DNA of 64,000 nucleotides from UBA4416 sp036676295. GTDB lineage: Bacteria > Bacteroidota > Bacteroidia > B-17B0 > Aurantibacillaceae. Shown one piece after another: positions 16,178 to 25,300 of this stretch (positions within the stretch are counted from its first letter, which is position 1; each line of letters starts with the position of its first letter). A program made the position numbers and the translations under genes. The DNA is taken from NCBI GenBank assembly GCA_036676295.1, contig JAKFDE010000062.1, positions 124,001 through 188,000 on the forward strand. The letters are read 5' to 3'. The notes below the pieces were generated by a model. That model made no database searches. It worked only from the letters and a program-made list of their open reading frames with translations, and had not been told where the DNA came from.

Positions 16178-17806
16178 TTATTTCACAAACACATCCGTAA
16201 ACTGAAAACTCTTTCCATTAAACAAGCCTTTGTCACTTAATTTTAATTCAGGGATCACCAATAATGCCATAAACGATAAACTCATGTACGGCGCTCTTAA
16301 TTTACTACCTAATTCTTTGGCTCGTCGGTCTAATTTCGTGTAAGCTTCTGCTACATCTTCGGCAGCGCGATTAGTCATTATCCCTGCAATAGGCAATTCT
16401 AACACTAACTCTTCATTTGCTGTGGCTAATGAAATTCCTCCCTTAGCTTTAATAATGGCATTTACTGCTTGGCACATATCTTCATCATTGGTTCCAACTA
16501 CCACAATGTTATGGCAATCGTGCGCTACACAAGAAGCAATCGCTCCGGTTTTTAAACCAACATTTTTAATAAAGGCTTTAGCAACAGGCGCATCGTTATA
16601 ACGATTTACTACTGCTATCTTCAAAATATCTTCATCTACATTCGATTCAGCAAAGCCATTCACGGCAAACGATTCGGTGTAGAGTTCATCTGTTATTAAT
16701 TGTCCATCTAATACTTCTATCACTCTGATCTTTTCGCCTTCACATTTCAATTTAAAATCATCAGGTACTTTTATGCTGCAATGAAAATTATTCACGATGG
16801 GCGCCTCAAAGGATTGAATATGTGATTTCCCATTCTCAGCTACCAAAGCACCATTAATGTATGTTTTTAAGATCGTAAAATCCTGTAAGTTATCAACCTC
16901 AATAAAATCGGCATTATCGCCTACTTGCAACAAACCAATGGGTAGATTATAATGTTTTACAACATTGTAGGACGAAGCACGTAAGACATTGAACAAGTCG
17001 TGTCCTTCATTCAAAGCGCGTTTCACGTGATCGTTGATATGCGACTCTATTAAATTATCCGGATGTTTATCGTCACAACAAAACATAATTTGTTCAGGAT
17101 ACTCTTTTAGTAATGAAATCAAGGTTTCAAAATTCTTGGCAGCACTTCCTTCACGGATCATCACTTTCACACCATGCTGCAACTTCTCTAAAGCTTCCAT
17201 GTAACCAAAACATTCATGATCTGTTGTGATGCCTGCATTAAAATAATGTTGCATCTCATCTCCCGTCAAACCGGGTGCATGACCATCAATAGGTTTGCCA
17301 TACTTTTTAGCGGAAGCTAGTTTTTTCAAAACCTCTTCATCTTTATAGATCACTCCCGGAAAGTTCATCATCTCTGCCAGATAAACAATTTCTTTTCTGG
17401 CTAATAATTTATCAATATCATGCGAATCAATCACTGCACCGGCTGTTTCAAAATTGGTAGCAGGCACACAAGATGGAGCCCCAAAATAAAAATGAAAAGG
17501 CACTTGCTTGGCATTGTCAATCATATAATCTACTCCCGCAACGCCTAACACATTAGCAATTTCATGCGGATCGGAAATAGTTCCGACCGTACCATGTGTA
17601 ACAGCTATGCGAGCAAATTCAGTGGGCACTAGCATGCTACTTTCTATATGCACGTGAGCATCAATAAATCCGGGTAAAACGTAAGTCGTTAATTTTTCTT
17701 CTATCTTTTTAATAGAAGCGATCTTATTATTGGCAATAGTAATTTCTGCGGCGTAGATCTCTTTAGAAACTACGTCAATTAAGTTTGATTTGATTGTAAA
17801 TGTCAT
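16178..17806 (-). CDS. ade: Adenine deaminase
   Basis: A 542-residue metal-dependent deaminase that converts adenine to hypoxanthine. The amidohydrolase signature GFIDAHVHIESSMLVP (about 46-61) holds the HxH pair; THGTVGTISDPHEIANVLG, GHAPGLTGDE, GITTDHECFGYMEA and DDKHPDNL follow in the order of the Ade family. The C-terminal adenine deaminase domain includes IASCVAHDCHNIVVVG. Start ATG at 17806 gives MTFTIKSNLIDVV; an ATG seven codons upstream is also in frame. It would work with hpt at 58.4 kb in purine salvage. It lies downstream of a second amidohydrolase gene in the same direction. Confidence 0.93.
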   Translation of the reverse strand: MTFTIKSNLIDVVSKEIYAAEITIANNKIASIKKIEEKLTTYVLPGFIDAHVHIESSMLVPTEFARIAVTHGTVGTISDPHEIANVLGVAGVDYMIDNAKQVPFHFYFGAPSCVPATNFETAGAVIDSHDIDKLLARKEIVYLAEMMNFPGVIYKDEEVLKKLASAKKYGKPIDGHAPGLTGDEMQHYFNAGITTDHECFGYMEALEKLQHGVKVMIREGSAAKNFETLISLLKEYPEQIMFCCDDKHPDNLIESHINDHVKRALNEGHDLFNVLRASSYNVVKHYNLPIGLLQVGDNADFIEVDNLQDFTILKTYINGALVAENGKSHIQSFEAPIVNNFHCSIKVPDDFKLKCEGEKIRVIEVLDGQLITDELYTESFAVNGFAESNVDEDILKIAVVNRYNDAPVAKAFIKNVGLKTGAIASCVAHDCHNIVVVGTNDEDMCQAVNAIIKAKGGISLATANEELVLELPIAGIMTNRAAEDVAEAYTKLDRRAKELGSKLRAPYMSLSFMALLVIPELKLSDKGLFNGKSFQFTDVFVK

Positions 17807-17818
17807 TGTATTAAATTT

Positions 17819-17861
17819 TAACCGCAAAGAGCGCGAAGTTATTTCGCAAGAACGCTAAGAA
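17819..17861. repeat. Intergenic repeat, family B copy 1
   Basis: ACCGCAAAGAGCGCGAAG opens a stretch of GCAAAG/GCGAAG-like units, with a similar copy at 46558-46598 (ACCGCAAAGTTCGCAAAG). It lies between two genes on the same strand. Confidence 0.6.
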
Positions 17862-17886
17862 TTTTCAGCAATACTTTAAAGATAAA

Positions 17887-19170
17887 CTACTCTTTAATTC
17901 CAAATTTATTCATGTACTTTTTATATAAGTCTTTTTGGAAACTATGTAAGTCAATTTGTCTACCATTAATGTAGGCTAATATGATGTTGTTGCTTTTCAT
18001 GTCTAACACATCCCCATCAGATACAATAATAGAAGCGAGTTTTCCAACTTCTAAACTCCCTACTAAACTATCAATCCCTAAAATTTTAGCGCTGTTTAAA
18101 GTTATACTTTGTAAAGCCTGTTCTTTAGTTAAACCATAAGCAGCCGCTGTTCCTGCTAAGAAAGCTAAATTGCGGGCATTCATGGCTTCCATATCTCCCT
18201 GATTTTGCAAACAAAACAACACGCTATCCTGTTGTAATAAAAATGGTAATTTATACATCAAATCTGTTTCAGATTCCGGTGTATCAGGTAAATCGTGTAA
18301 GCGGTTCACCATTACCGCCACTTTATTTTCTCTTAATAATTTAGTTACTTTATAACTATCCCTACCCCCAATGATCACCATTTTTTTGATGCCGTATTTT
18401 TTCGAAAAATTAACTGCACTAATAATATCTTTTACGTAATCGGCATGGATGTATAAATTTTTACTTCCGGCAAACACTTCTTTCATTGCCTCAAAACGTA
18501 AATTTTTTTCTGTTACAGTTTCTGTTTTATAATACGCAAACGCATTTTCAAAAAATGCATCTAAAGCTTTTAATTCATCAGTATATCTATTATTTTTTTC
18601 ACTTGGTTCCGGCTCTGCCCACCAGCCACGTTTTTGGATAGCCTGAGGAAAATTCAAATGTACTCCATCGTCCGCTTTTATAACAGCGTCTTCCCAGTTC
18701 CAACCATCTGTGGCCAATATGGATGACATGCCGCTGATAACTCCACTACGGGGCGTAGATTGTGTATACAACACGCCGTTTAGTTTAACCGTTTCTAAAA
18801 TTTTACTGTCCGTATTATAAGCAATTAAACTTCTTACATGAGGATTGTATTCTCCTACCTCCGAATAATCACTCGTTTGGCGCACAGATTCTGCTTCCTG
18901 TAGTCCTAAAATACAATTAGGCGCAATTAATCCGGGATAAATATGTTTACCAAACACATTAATTACAGTATCGTATTGTCGGCCATCAATTTTAGTTAAA
19001 CGGGCATCAGCCACCATTTCTATTTTACCATTTACAATGGATACATAACTGTTTTCAAGAACAGTGCCATTACCAATATGCGCTATTCCGTTTGACAACA
19101 AAATACGCTTGGTGGTTTGAGCAAAAATGGCTGAGGATATAATAAGGAGAGAAAAGAATAAAAACTTCAT
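17887..19170 (-). CDS. Secreted amidohydrolase-like protein lacking the HxH metal site
   Basis: A 427-residue protein with signal peptide (1-18, IFAQ). It has the imidazolonepropionase-like plan: beta-sandwich NGIAHIGNGTVLENSYVSIVNGKIE, then the barrel, and the family ending GLTKEQALQSITLNSAKILG and LEVGKLASIIVSDG. At strand 1, where active enzymes have D-x-H-x-H, it reads HIYPGLIAPNCILGL, with neither histidine. The strand-8 aspartate region also looks lost (FLAGTAAAYGL). It may be a non-enzymatic paralogue, or half of a pair with a second amidohydrolase beyond this operon. It lies upstream of ade. Confidence 0.8.
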   Translation of the reverse strand: MKFLFFSLLIISSAIFAQTTKRILLSNGIAHIGNGTVLENSYVSIVNGKIEMVADARLTKIDGRQYDTVINVFGKHIYPGLIAPNCILGLQEAESVRQTSDYSEVGEYNPHVRSLIAYNTDSKILETVKLNGVLYTQSTPRSGVISGMSSILATDGWNWEDAVIKADDGVHLNFPQAIQKRGWWAEPEPSEKNNRYTDELKALDAFFENAFAYYKTETVTEKNLRFEAMKEVFAGSKNLYIHADYVKDIISAVNFSKKYGIKKMVIIGGRDSYKVTKLLRENKVAVMVNRLHDLPDTPESETDLMYKLPFLLQQDSVLFCLQNQGDMEAMNARNLAFLAGTAAAYGLTKEQALQSITLNSAKILGIDSLVGSLEVGKLASIIVSDGDVLDMKSNNIILAYINGRQIDLHSFQKDLYKKYMNKFGIKE

Positions 19171-19235
19171 ATTTTTTTGGTTGATAATAGGTAAATATAA
19201 GGAAAAAATATCCTAATATAAACAAGCAAAAGTCT

Positions 19236-19243
19236 TAGCTTTG
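19236..19243 (+). promoter_or_regulatory. TAnnTTTG -7 element before the RsmB-like gene
   Basis: TAGCTTTG ends 4 bp before the ATG at 19248, implying a leaderless transcript. Confidence 0.6.
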
Positions 19244-19247
19244 TAGC

Positions 19248-20459
19248 ATGAATCGAAAGAAACCCAAACAGATCAAACCTCACCGTATCCTATTACAAGC
19301 TATTGTAAATGCCTTAAGCACTATTTTTAAGGAAAATAAATATGCCGATAAAGTCATTGAAAAAACGCTCAAAGAAAATCCAAAATTTGGAAGCAGAGAC
19401 CGTCGATTTATCGCCGAAACAACCTATGATATTGTTAGAAATTATAGATTATTAAGCTACTTAGCTAACAGCGAGGATAATTACTGGCAAATACTGGGTA
19501 CTTATTTTGTGATGCAACAACTCCCAATGCCTGATGAAAGGGATTTCAAAAATATAAACGAAAAAGAAATTGTAGATAAATTCAAAGCCTGTAAAGACGA
19601 ACGTATTTTACAAGCTTACCCTGATTGGTTATGGGATCTGTGCGAAGGCGAACTCGGCAAAAAAGTTTGGGAACAAGAAGCTAAAGCCTTGAATGAACAA
19701 GCAGTAGTAGTATTGCGTGTAAATACATTAAAGACTAAAAAAGAAATTTTAACCAAACATTTACAGGAACAAGAAATAGAAGTTAGCCCAATAGAAGGTT
19801 ATAATGATGCGTTAATTTTATCAGAACGTCAAAATATTTTTCAAAATCAATTATTCAAATTAGGTTTATTTGAATTGCAGGATGCCGGATCACAAGCTAT
19901 TTCAGAATTTTTAGAAGTGGAGCCCGGCATGCGCGTCATTGATGCTTGCGCCGGAGGCGGTGGTAAAACCTTACATATTGCTGCTCTAATGCAAAACAAG
20001 GGTCGTATCATTTCGATGGATGTAACGCAATGGAAATTAGATGAACTAAAAAAACGTGCCCGCAGAGCTACTGCCAGTAACGTAGAGCCTCGCTTAATTG
20101 AAGGCAGTAAAACTATCAAGCGATTAGAAAACAAAGCGGATAGATTATTACTGGATGTGCCTTGTAGCGGTTTAGGTGTGATTAAACGTAACCCTGACGC
20201 GAAATGGAAATTGAATGCAGAATTCATAGAACGCACTAAAGAATTACAACAAAAAATATTAAGCGAATATTCTGTCATGACCAAAAAAGGCGGACAGTTA
20301 GTGTATTCTACTTGTAGCGTTTTGCCTAGCGAAAACAGAAAACAAGTAGATACTTTTTTAGCAAACAATAAAAACTTTGAATTGGTAAAAGACAAAACGA
20401 TCCTGCCAAGCGAAGGTTTTGATGGATTTTATATGGCCTTAATAAAACGAGTGAGTTAA
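19248..20459 (+). CDS. RsmB/NOP family 16S rRNA m5C methyltransferase
   Basis: A 403-residue enzyme that methylates a cytosine of rRNA with SAM. The N-terminal part resembles the NusB-like RNA-binding region (SRDRRFIAETTYDIVRNYRLL). The SAM pocket is DACAGGGGKTLH (about 230). Two catalytic cysteines are in DVPCSGLG (about 302) and STCSVLPSEN (about 354), the hallmark of the RsmB/NOP2 family. FQNQLFKLGLFELQDAGSQ is the conserved bridge before the methyltransferase fold. Length is slightly under E. coli RsmB. It stands alone between divergent and downstream genes, with its own promoter. Confidence 0.92.
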   Translation: MNRKKPKQIKPHRILLQAIVNALSTIFKENKYADKVIEKTLKENPKFGSRDRRFIAETTYDIVRNYRLLSYLANSEDNYWQILGTYFVMQQLPMPDERDFKNINEKEIVDKFKACKDERILQAYPDWLWDLCEGELGKKVWEQEAKALNEQAVVVLRVNTLKTKKEILTKHLQEQEIEVSPIEGYNDALILSERQNIFQNQLFKLGLFELQDAGSQAISEFLEVEPGMRVIDACAGGGGKTLHIAALMQNKGRIISMDVTQWKLDELKKRARRATASNVEPRLIEGSKTIKRLENKADRLLLDVPCSGLGVIKRNPDAKWKLNAEFIERTKELQQKILSEYSVMTKKGGQLVYSTCSVLPSENRKQVDTFLANNKNFELVKDKTILPSEGFDGFYMALIKRVS

Positions 20460-20529
20460 TGTAATGTTTCACTTAGTTAACAAAACTTTATTTATTGCAA
20501 ATTTTATTAATTTTCCTCTTTTCTAGATC

Positions 20530-20946
20530 TTGGTCTGCACTAACAAACATACTGTACTAGAGTCATACAGACACCGAATTGCCACGATTGAATTTTGGGA
20601 TAATGGAATTATTTGCATTAAATTGGATGATAATGAAGTCATTCAATTAGAAGATTCGAAAAAACAATACGAATTCTTACTTTCAAAATTTGATGGTAAA
20701 AATAAGCACCGTGTATTGGTTGAACCAGGTCGTTACACTGAGATTTCCAAAGAAGCCAGAGAATTTTCTTCGAAATTAGATAGCAATGCCATGACCTTAG
20801 GTTCAGCAGTTATTGTACAAACTCTGGCTCATCGCATCATTATTAATTTCATTATTAACTTTACGCGTCAGGCCAGCATGCGCATGAAAATGTTTGACAA
20901 TAAAGAAAAAGCTATTGAGTGGCTTTTAAATTTAAAACAAGAATAA
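20530..20946 (+). CDS. Small STAS-like (DUF7793-type) protein
   Basis: A 138-residue soluble protein. The alternating strands and helices (IATIEFWDNGIICIKLDD, HRVLVEPGRY, SKEAREFSSKLDSNAMTLGSAVIVQTLAHRIIINFII, and MFDNKEKAIEWLLN) match a small SpoIIAA/STAS-like fold that I associate with DUF7793 in Bacteroidota. The last helix, with K-A-I-E-W-L, is characteristic. The start must be TTG at 20530, because an in-frame stop lies just upstream and no ATG is found before the conserved core. The role is unknown. Confidence 0.65.
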   Translation: MVCTNKHTVLESYRHRIATIEFWDNGIICIKLDDNEVIQLEDSKKQYEFLLSKFDGKNKHRVLVEPGRYTEISKEAREFSSKLDSNAMTLGSAVIVQTLAHRIIINFIINFTRQASMRMKMFDNKEKAIEWLLNLKQE

Positions 20947-21014
20947 CTTATCTCATTAAATTGTTTCGTGGAATATATTTTGCTAAATTTAGTAGTACAA
21001 TGTATTAACTATAA

Positions 21015-21896
21015 ATGCAGCAAAACGAGCATCATAGCTACCATATCCACATTCAACAAAATGCGAGTAAGGCTTTTATCATTAGCATTGCCCTTAATTT
21101 AATTTACGTATTTATTGAATTTGGCTATGGATTTTACGCAAACTCTCTGGCTTTAATGAGTGACGCCGGCCACAACTTAGGTGACGTAGCCAGCTTAGCT
21201 CTCGGATTATTTGCCATCAAACTTGCAAAAATAAAACCTAACAAAATTTACACTTATGGCTATAGCAAAGCCAGTATTTTAATTTCTCTCACTAATGCTG
21301 TTATTCTTTTAATTGCCGTAGGCGTTATTGGTTATCAAGCCATTGAACGTTTTAGCCAACCTCGCGAATTAAATGGATTCACCATTTCTGTTATAGCGGC
21401 AATTGGCATAATGATCAATACTATTTCAGCTCTTTTATTTTTTAAAAACAAAGAGCACGACCTCAATAATAAGGGCGCTTTTGTTCATTTAATAGCTGAT
21501 GCTCTAGTGTCGGTGAGTGTAGTAATTGCCGGTATTGTTATACATTATACAAATTGGTATATCATCGATCCTATTTTAAGTTTGGTGGTAATGATTGTGA
21601 TCGTATACAGTTCCTGGAAAATATTAGCACAAAGCTTAAAGCTCACATTAGATGCTGTACCTGAAAATATTGATGTAAAAACCATGATAGAGGATGTTAA
21701 AAAAATAGATGGCGTGGTAAATTTTCAGCATTTACATATTTGGCCTTTAAGCACTTCTAAAAATGCACTCACCGGGCATTTGATCTTAAAAACAGAATGT
21801 AGTTTACAAAAAACAGAAGAAATAAAATCAAAAACCAGAGAAGTACTACTTCGTTTCAACATCCATCACATTACTTTAGAAACAGAATTTGCTTAA
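21015..21896 (+). CDS. Cation diffusion facilitator, CzcD-like
   Basis: A 293-residue inner-membrane metal/proton antiporter with six helices (about 18-37, 46-66, 82-103, 118-136, 155-173, 180-198) and a cytoplasmic C-terminal domain. The metal sites SDAGHNLGD (about 49-57) and HLIADALVS (about 157-165) carry the H-x-x-x-D pairs expected for Zn-type CDF proteins. A His-rich N-terminus, HHSYHIHI, may sense or collect metal. It leads a run of metal-efflux genes. Confidence 0.92.
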   Translation: MQQNEHHSYHIHIQQNASKAFIISIALNLIYVFIEFGYGFYANSLALMSDAGHNLGDVASLALGLFAIKLAKIKPNKIYTYGYSKASILISLTNAVILLIAVGVIGYQAIERFSQPRELNGFTISVIAAIGIMINTISALLFFKNKEHDLNNKGAFVHLIADALVSVSVVIAGIVIHYTNWYIIDPILSLVVMIVIVYSSWKILAQSLKLTLDAVPENIDVKTMIEDVKKIDGVVNFQHLHIWPLSTSKNALTGHLILKTECSLQKTEEIKSKTREVLLRFNIHHITLETEFA

Positions 21897-21915
21897 CTTT
21901 CAATTGAAAATTTTA

Positions 21916-21923
21916 TACCTTTG
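21916..21923 (+). promoter_or_regulatory. TAnnTTTG -7 element within the metal operon
   Basis: TACCTTTG lies 4 bp before the GTG start at 21928, just after the first CDF gene. It could start a separate leaderless transcript for the small protein and the CusA-TolC genes, and it fixes GTG 21928 as the likely start. Confidence 0.6.
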
Positions 21924-21927
21924 TATT

Positions 21928-22308
21928 GTGAAAAAAATCATCAGTATAATTCTTTTGTTTTCTTATTTAAGTTCTTACACAGAATTTAGAGAGTTATTGA
22001 AACTTCCTTTACTGATGGAACATTTTTCAGAACACAATTCTGATGATCATTCTTTATCATTCTCAGAGTTTTTATGTATGCATTACCTTCATGCACAAGA
22101 TAATGATGGCGACGATGCGCAAGACAGAAGCCTGCCTTTTAAATCTCACAATAACACTGCACTCAATTTAACCGTAAATTTCCACCCTCAAAGCAATACT
22201 ATAGAGATCAAATCGATCGAAACCGGCATCGCTAAACTTAATGCCAATTCTGAAAACTTCAGATACTCTTCTTTTCCTTCTACTATCTGGCAACCACCTA
22301 AAATTTAA
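21928..22308 (+). CDS. Small secreted His/Asp-rich protein of the metal-efflux locus
   Basis: A 126-residue protein begun at GTG 21928, which puts a signal-like MKKIISIILLFSYLSSYTEF at its N-terminus; an upstream ATG would bury it. The mature part is rich in likely metal ligands: HFSEHNSDDH, FLCMHYLHAQDNDGDD. It ends TIWQPPKI. I recall similar small proteins before CusA-type genes in other Bacteroidota, and here the next gene is a CusA fusion 74 bp away. A periplasmic metal-binding or chaperone role is inference. Compare the C-terminus with the gene at 55594. Confidence 0.7.
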   Translation: MKKIISIILLFSYLSSYTEFRELLKLPLLMEHFSEHNSDDHSLSFSEFLCMHYLHAQDNDGDDAQDRSLPFKSHNNTALNLTVNFHPQSNTIEIKSIETGIAKLNANSENFRYSSFPSTIWQPPKI

Positions 22309-22382
22309 TATTATTTTATTGATCTATACATGAGCTACAAATTATTACTCGTGTAATTATCTATTCATTAAATAATATTTTT

Positions 22383-25300
22383 ATGCTAAATAAAATCATA
22401 AATTTTTCTATTAAAAACAAATTAATAATTGGTTTGTTTTTGATTGCATTAATTGGTTACGGATCCTTTCAACTTTCTAAATTACCAATTGATGCCGTAC
22501 CTGATATTACCAATAATCAGGTACAGGTTATTACCGTTGCGCCATCCTTTGGTGCAACTGATATTGAACGCTTGGTCACTTTTCCTATCGAACAAATCAA
22601 TAGTAATATTCCGGGATTAATTGAGATCAGAAGTTTTTCGCGGTTTGGGTTATCCCTTGTTACCATTGTATTTGATGACGAAACGGATATCTACTGGGCA
22701 CGTCAACAAGTAGCTGAACGCTTACAACAGATCAAAGGAATTATTCCACCTGAGATCGGAAACCCCGAATTAAGTCCTGTAACAACAGGCTTAGGTGAAA
22801 TATATCAATATGTGGTTCGCCCTAAAAAAGGTTACGAAAACAAATACAGCGCCATTGAATTACGAACTATTCAGGATTGGATCATTCGAAGACAATTGCT
22901 AGGTGTTAAAGGTGTAGCCGAAATTAGCAGCTTTGGTGGAAAATTAAAACAATACGAAATTGCGGTGGAACCGAATAAATTAAAATCATTTGGTATTACC
23001 ATAAACGATGTGTTTAAGGCCTTAGAGAGCAACAACCAAAACACCGGAGGTTCTTACATTGAAAAAGGTCCGACTGTGTTATACATTCGCAGCGAAGGTT
23101 TAATTGGTAATATTGACGACATCAATGCTATCTCTATTAAATCAACGTCAAATGGTTCGCCTTTATTTATAAAAGACGTTGCTAAAGTTCAAATAGGACA
23201 TGCCACACGTTATGGCGCCATGTGTTTTGACGATAAAGGAGAAGTAGCCGGAGCGATTGTAATGATGTTAAAGGGTGCCAATAGCAATGATGTGATAGCA
23301 AAGGTTAAAGATAGGATAGCTCAAATCCAAAAAACATTACCCGAAGGCGTAGTGATTGAACCATTTTTAGACAGAACAAAAATGGTGAACAATGCCATTG
23401 GAACAGTTGAAACAAATTTATTAGAAGGTGCGTTAATAGTCATTTTTGTTTTGGTATTATTCTTAGGAAATTTCAGAGCCGGTTTATTAGTTGCATCTGT
23501 TATTCCTCTGGCGATGCTCTTTGCTGTCATTATGATGAATCTTTTTGGCGTAAGTGGTAATTTAATGAGTCTTGGTGCTTTAGATTTTGGTTTGATTGTA
23601 GATGGCGCTGTAATTATTGTAGAAGCGGTAATGCATCAATTAAGCCACAGTAAAAAATTCACTTCATTAAACGTGATCAGTCAAAAAGAAATGGATGCTG
23701 AAGTTAACCATTCTGCCAGCAAAATGATGAATAGCGCTGTCTTTGGTCAGATCATTATTTTAGTGGTTTACCTCCCTATTTTCACACTACAAGGCATTGA
23801 AGGAAAAATGTTTAAGCCGATGGCACAAACCGTAGCCTTTGCTTTACTTGGCGCATTCATCTTATCATTAACCTATATTCCAATGATGAGTACATTGTTT
23901 TTAAGCAAAAAAATAAAGCACAAGAAAAACATTTCCGACCGTTGGATGGAAAAAATTGAACGCTTCTACCAACACAAACTAGAAGCCATTATTCAATTTC
24001 CTAAAACTATCATCATAAGCGTTGTATCATTATTTATCATTGCTGTTGTTATACTAAGTCAATTAGGTGGTGAATTTATTCCGGCATTAGAAGAAGGTGA
24101 TTTTGCTGTAGAAACAAGGGTTTTAACAGGAAGCAATCTAAATACAACAATTGCAAATACTCAAAAAGCAGCTCATATTTTAAAAACTCAATTTCAGGAA
24201 GTAGAAAAAGTAGTCACTAAGATAGGAAGCGGCGAAGTACCAACTGATCCTATGCCAATGGATGCGGCAGATATGATGGTAATTTTAAAAGACAAAAAAG
24301 AATGGACCAATGCAGAAACATTTAATGAACTGGCAGAAAAAATGGGTAAGGCATTGAATGATGTTCCGGGTGTAACCTACAGCTTTCAATATCCTGTTCA
24401 AATGCGTTTTAACGAATTGATGACCGGTGCAAAGCAAGATGTTGTTTGTAAAATATTTGGTGAGAACCTTGATACACTTGCGTTCTACGCTGATAAATTA
24501 GGAAAAATCGTTAATAGTGTAAACGGTGCTCAAGATCTATACGTAGAAAGCGTAACAGGAATGCCACAAATAATTATTGATTATAACAGAGCGGCCATCG
24601 CTCAGTACAATTTATCTATTAGCGAAATCAATAAAGCAGTAAACACTGCATTTGCAGGGCAAAGTAGCGGAATAGTGTTCGAAGGGGAAAAACGTTTTGA
24701 TCTAGTAGTAAGACTTGATGATCAAAAACGAGATGAATTGGAAGATGTGAAAAATTTATTGATCCAAACACCACAAGGTTCTCAAATTCCTTTGTATCAA
24801 TTAGCCAAAATAGAAATTAAAGACGGGCCAAATCAAATACAACGCGAAGATGCCAAACGTAGAATTATTGTAGGATTTAATGTTCGAGGCAGAGATGTTC
24901 AAAGTATCGTCAACGAACTTCAGCAAAAAGTCAACAAACAAATTAAATTCCCTACAGGTTACTACCCAACATATGGTGGCGCCTTCGAAAACTTAAATGC
25001 TGCAAAAAATCGTTTATCTATTGCTGTTCCTGTATCCTTAGTCTTGATTTTTTTATTACTATACTTTGCTTTCAATTCTATTAAGCATGGCTTGTTGATT
25101 TATTCAGCTATTCCGCTTTCGGCAATAGGAGGTATTTTCGCGCTTGGTTTAAGAGGCATGCCTTTTAGCATTAGTGCTGGCGTAGGATTTATTGCTTTAT
25201 TCGGTGTAGCCGTTTTAAATGGCATTGTTCTGATTGCCGAATTCAATCGCTTAAAAGCAGAAGGATTAACTGATCTGAAACGTATTGTGATCATGGGAAC

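Noticed and set aside
17887..19170. A simple active amidohydrolase call
   Set aside because: The HxH pair and the strand-8 Asp are not visible, so activity is not supported.
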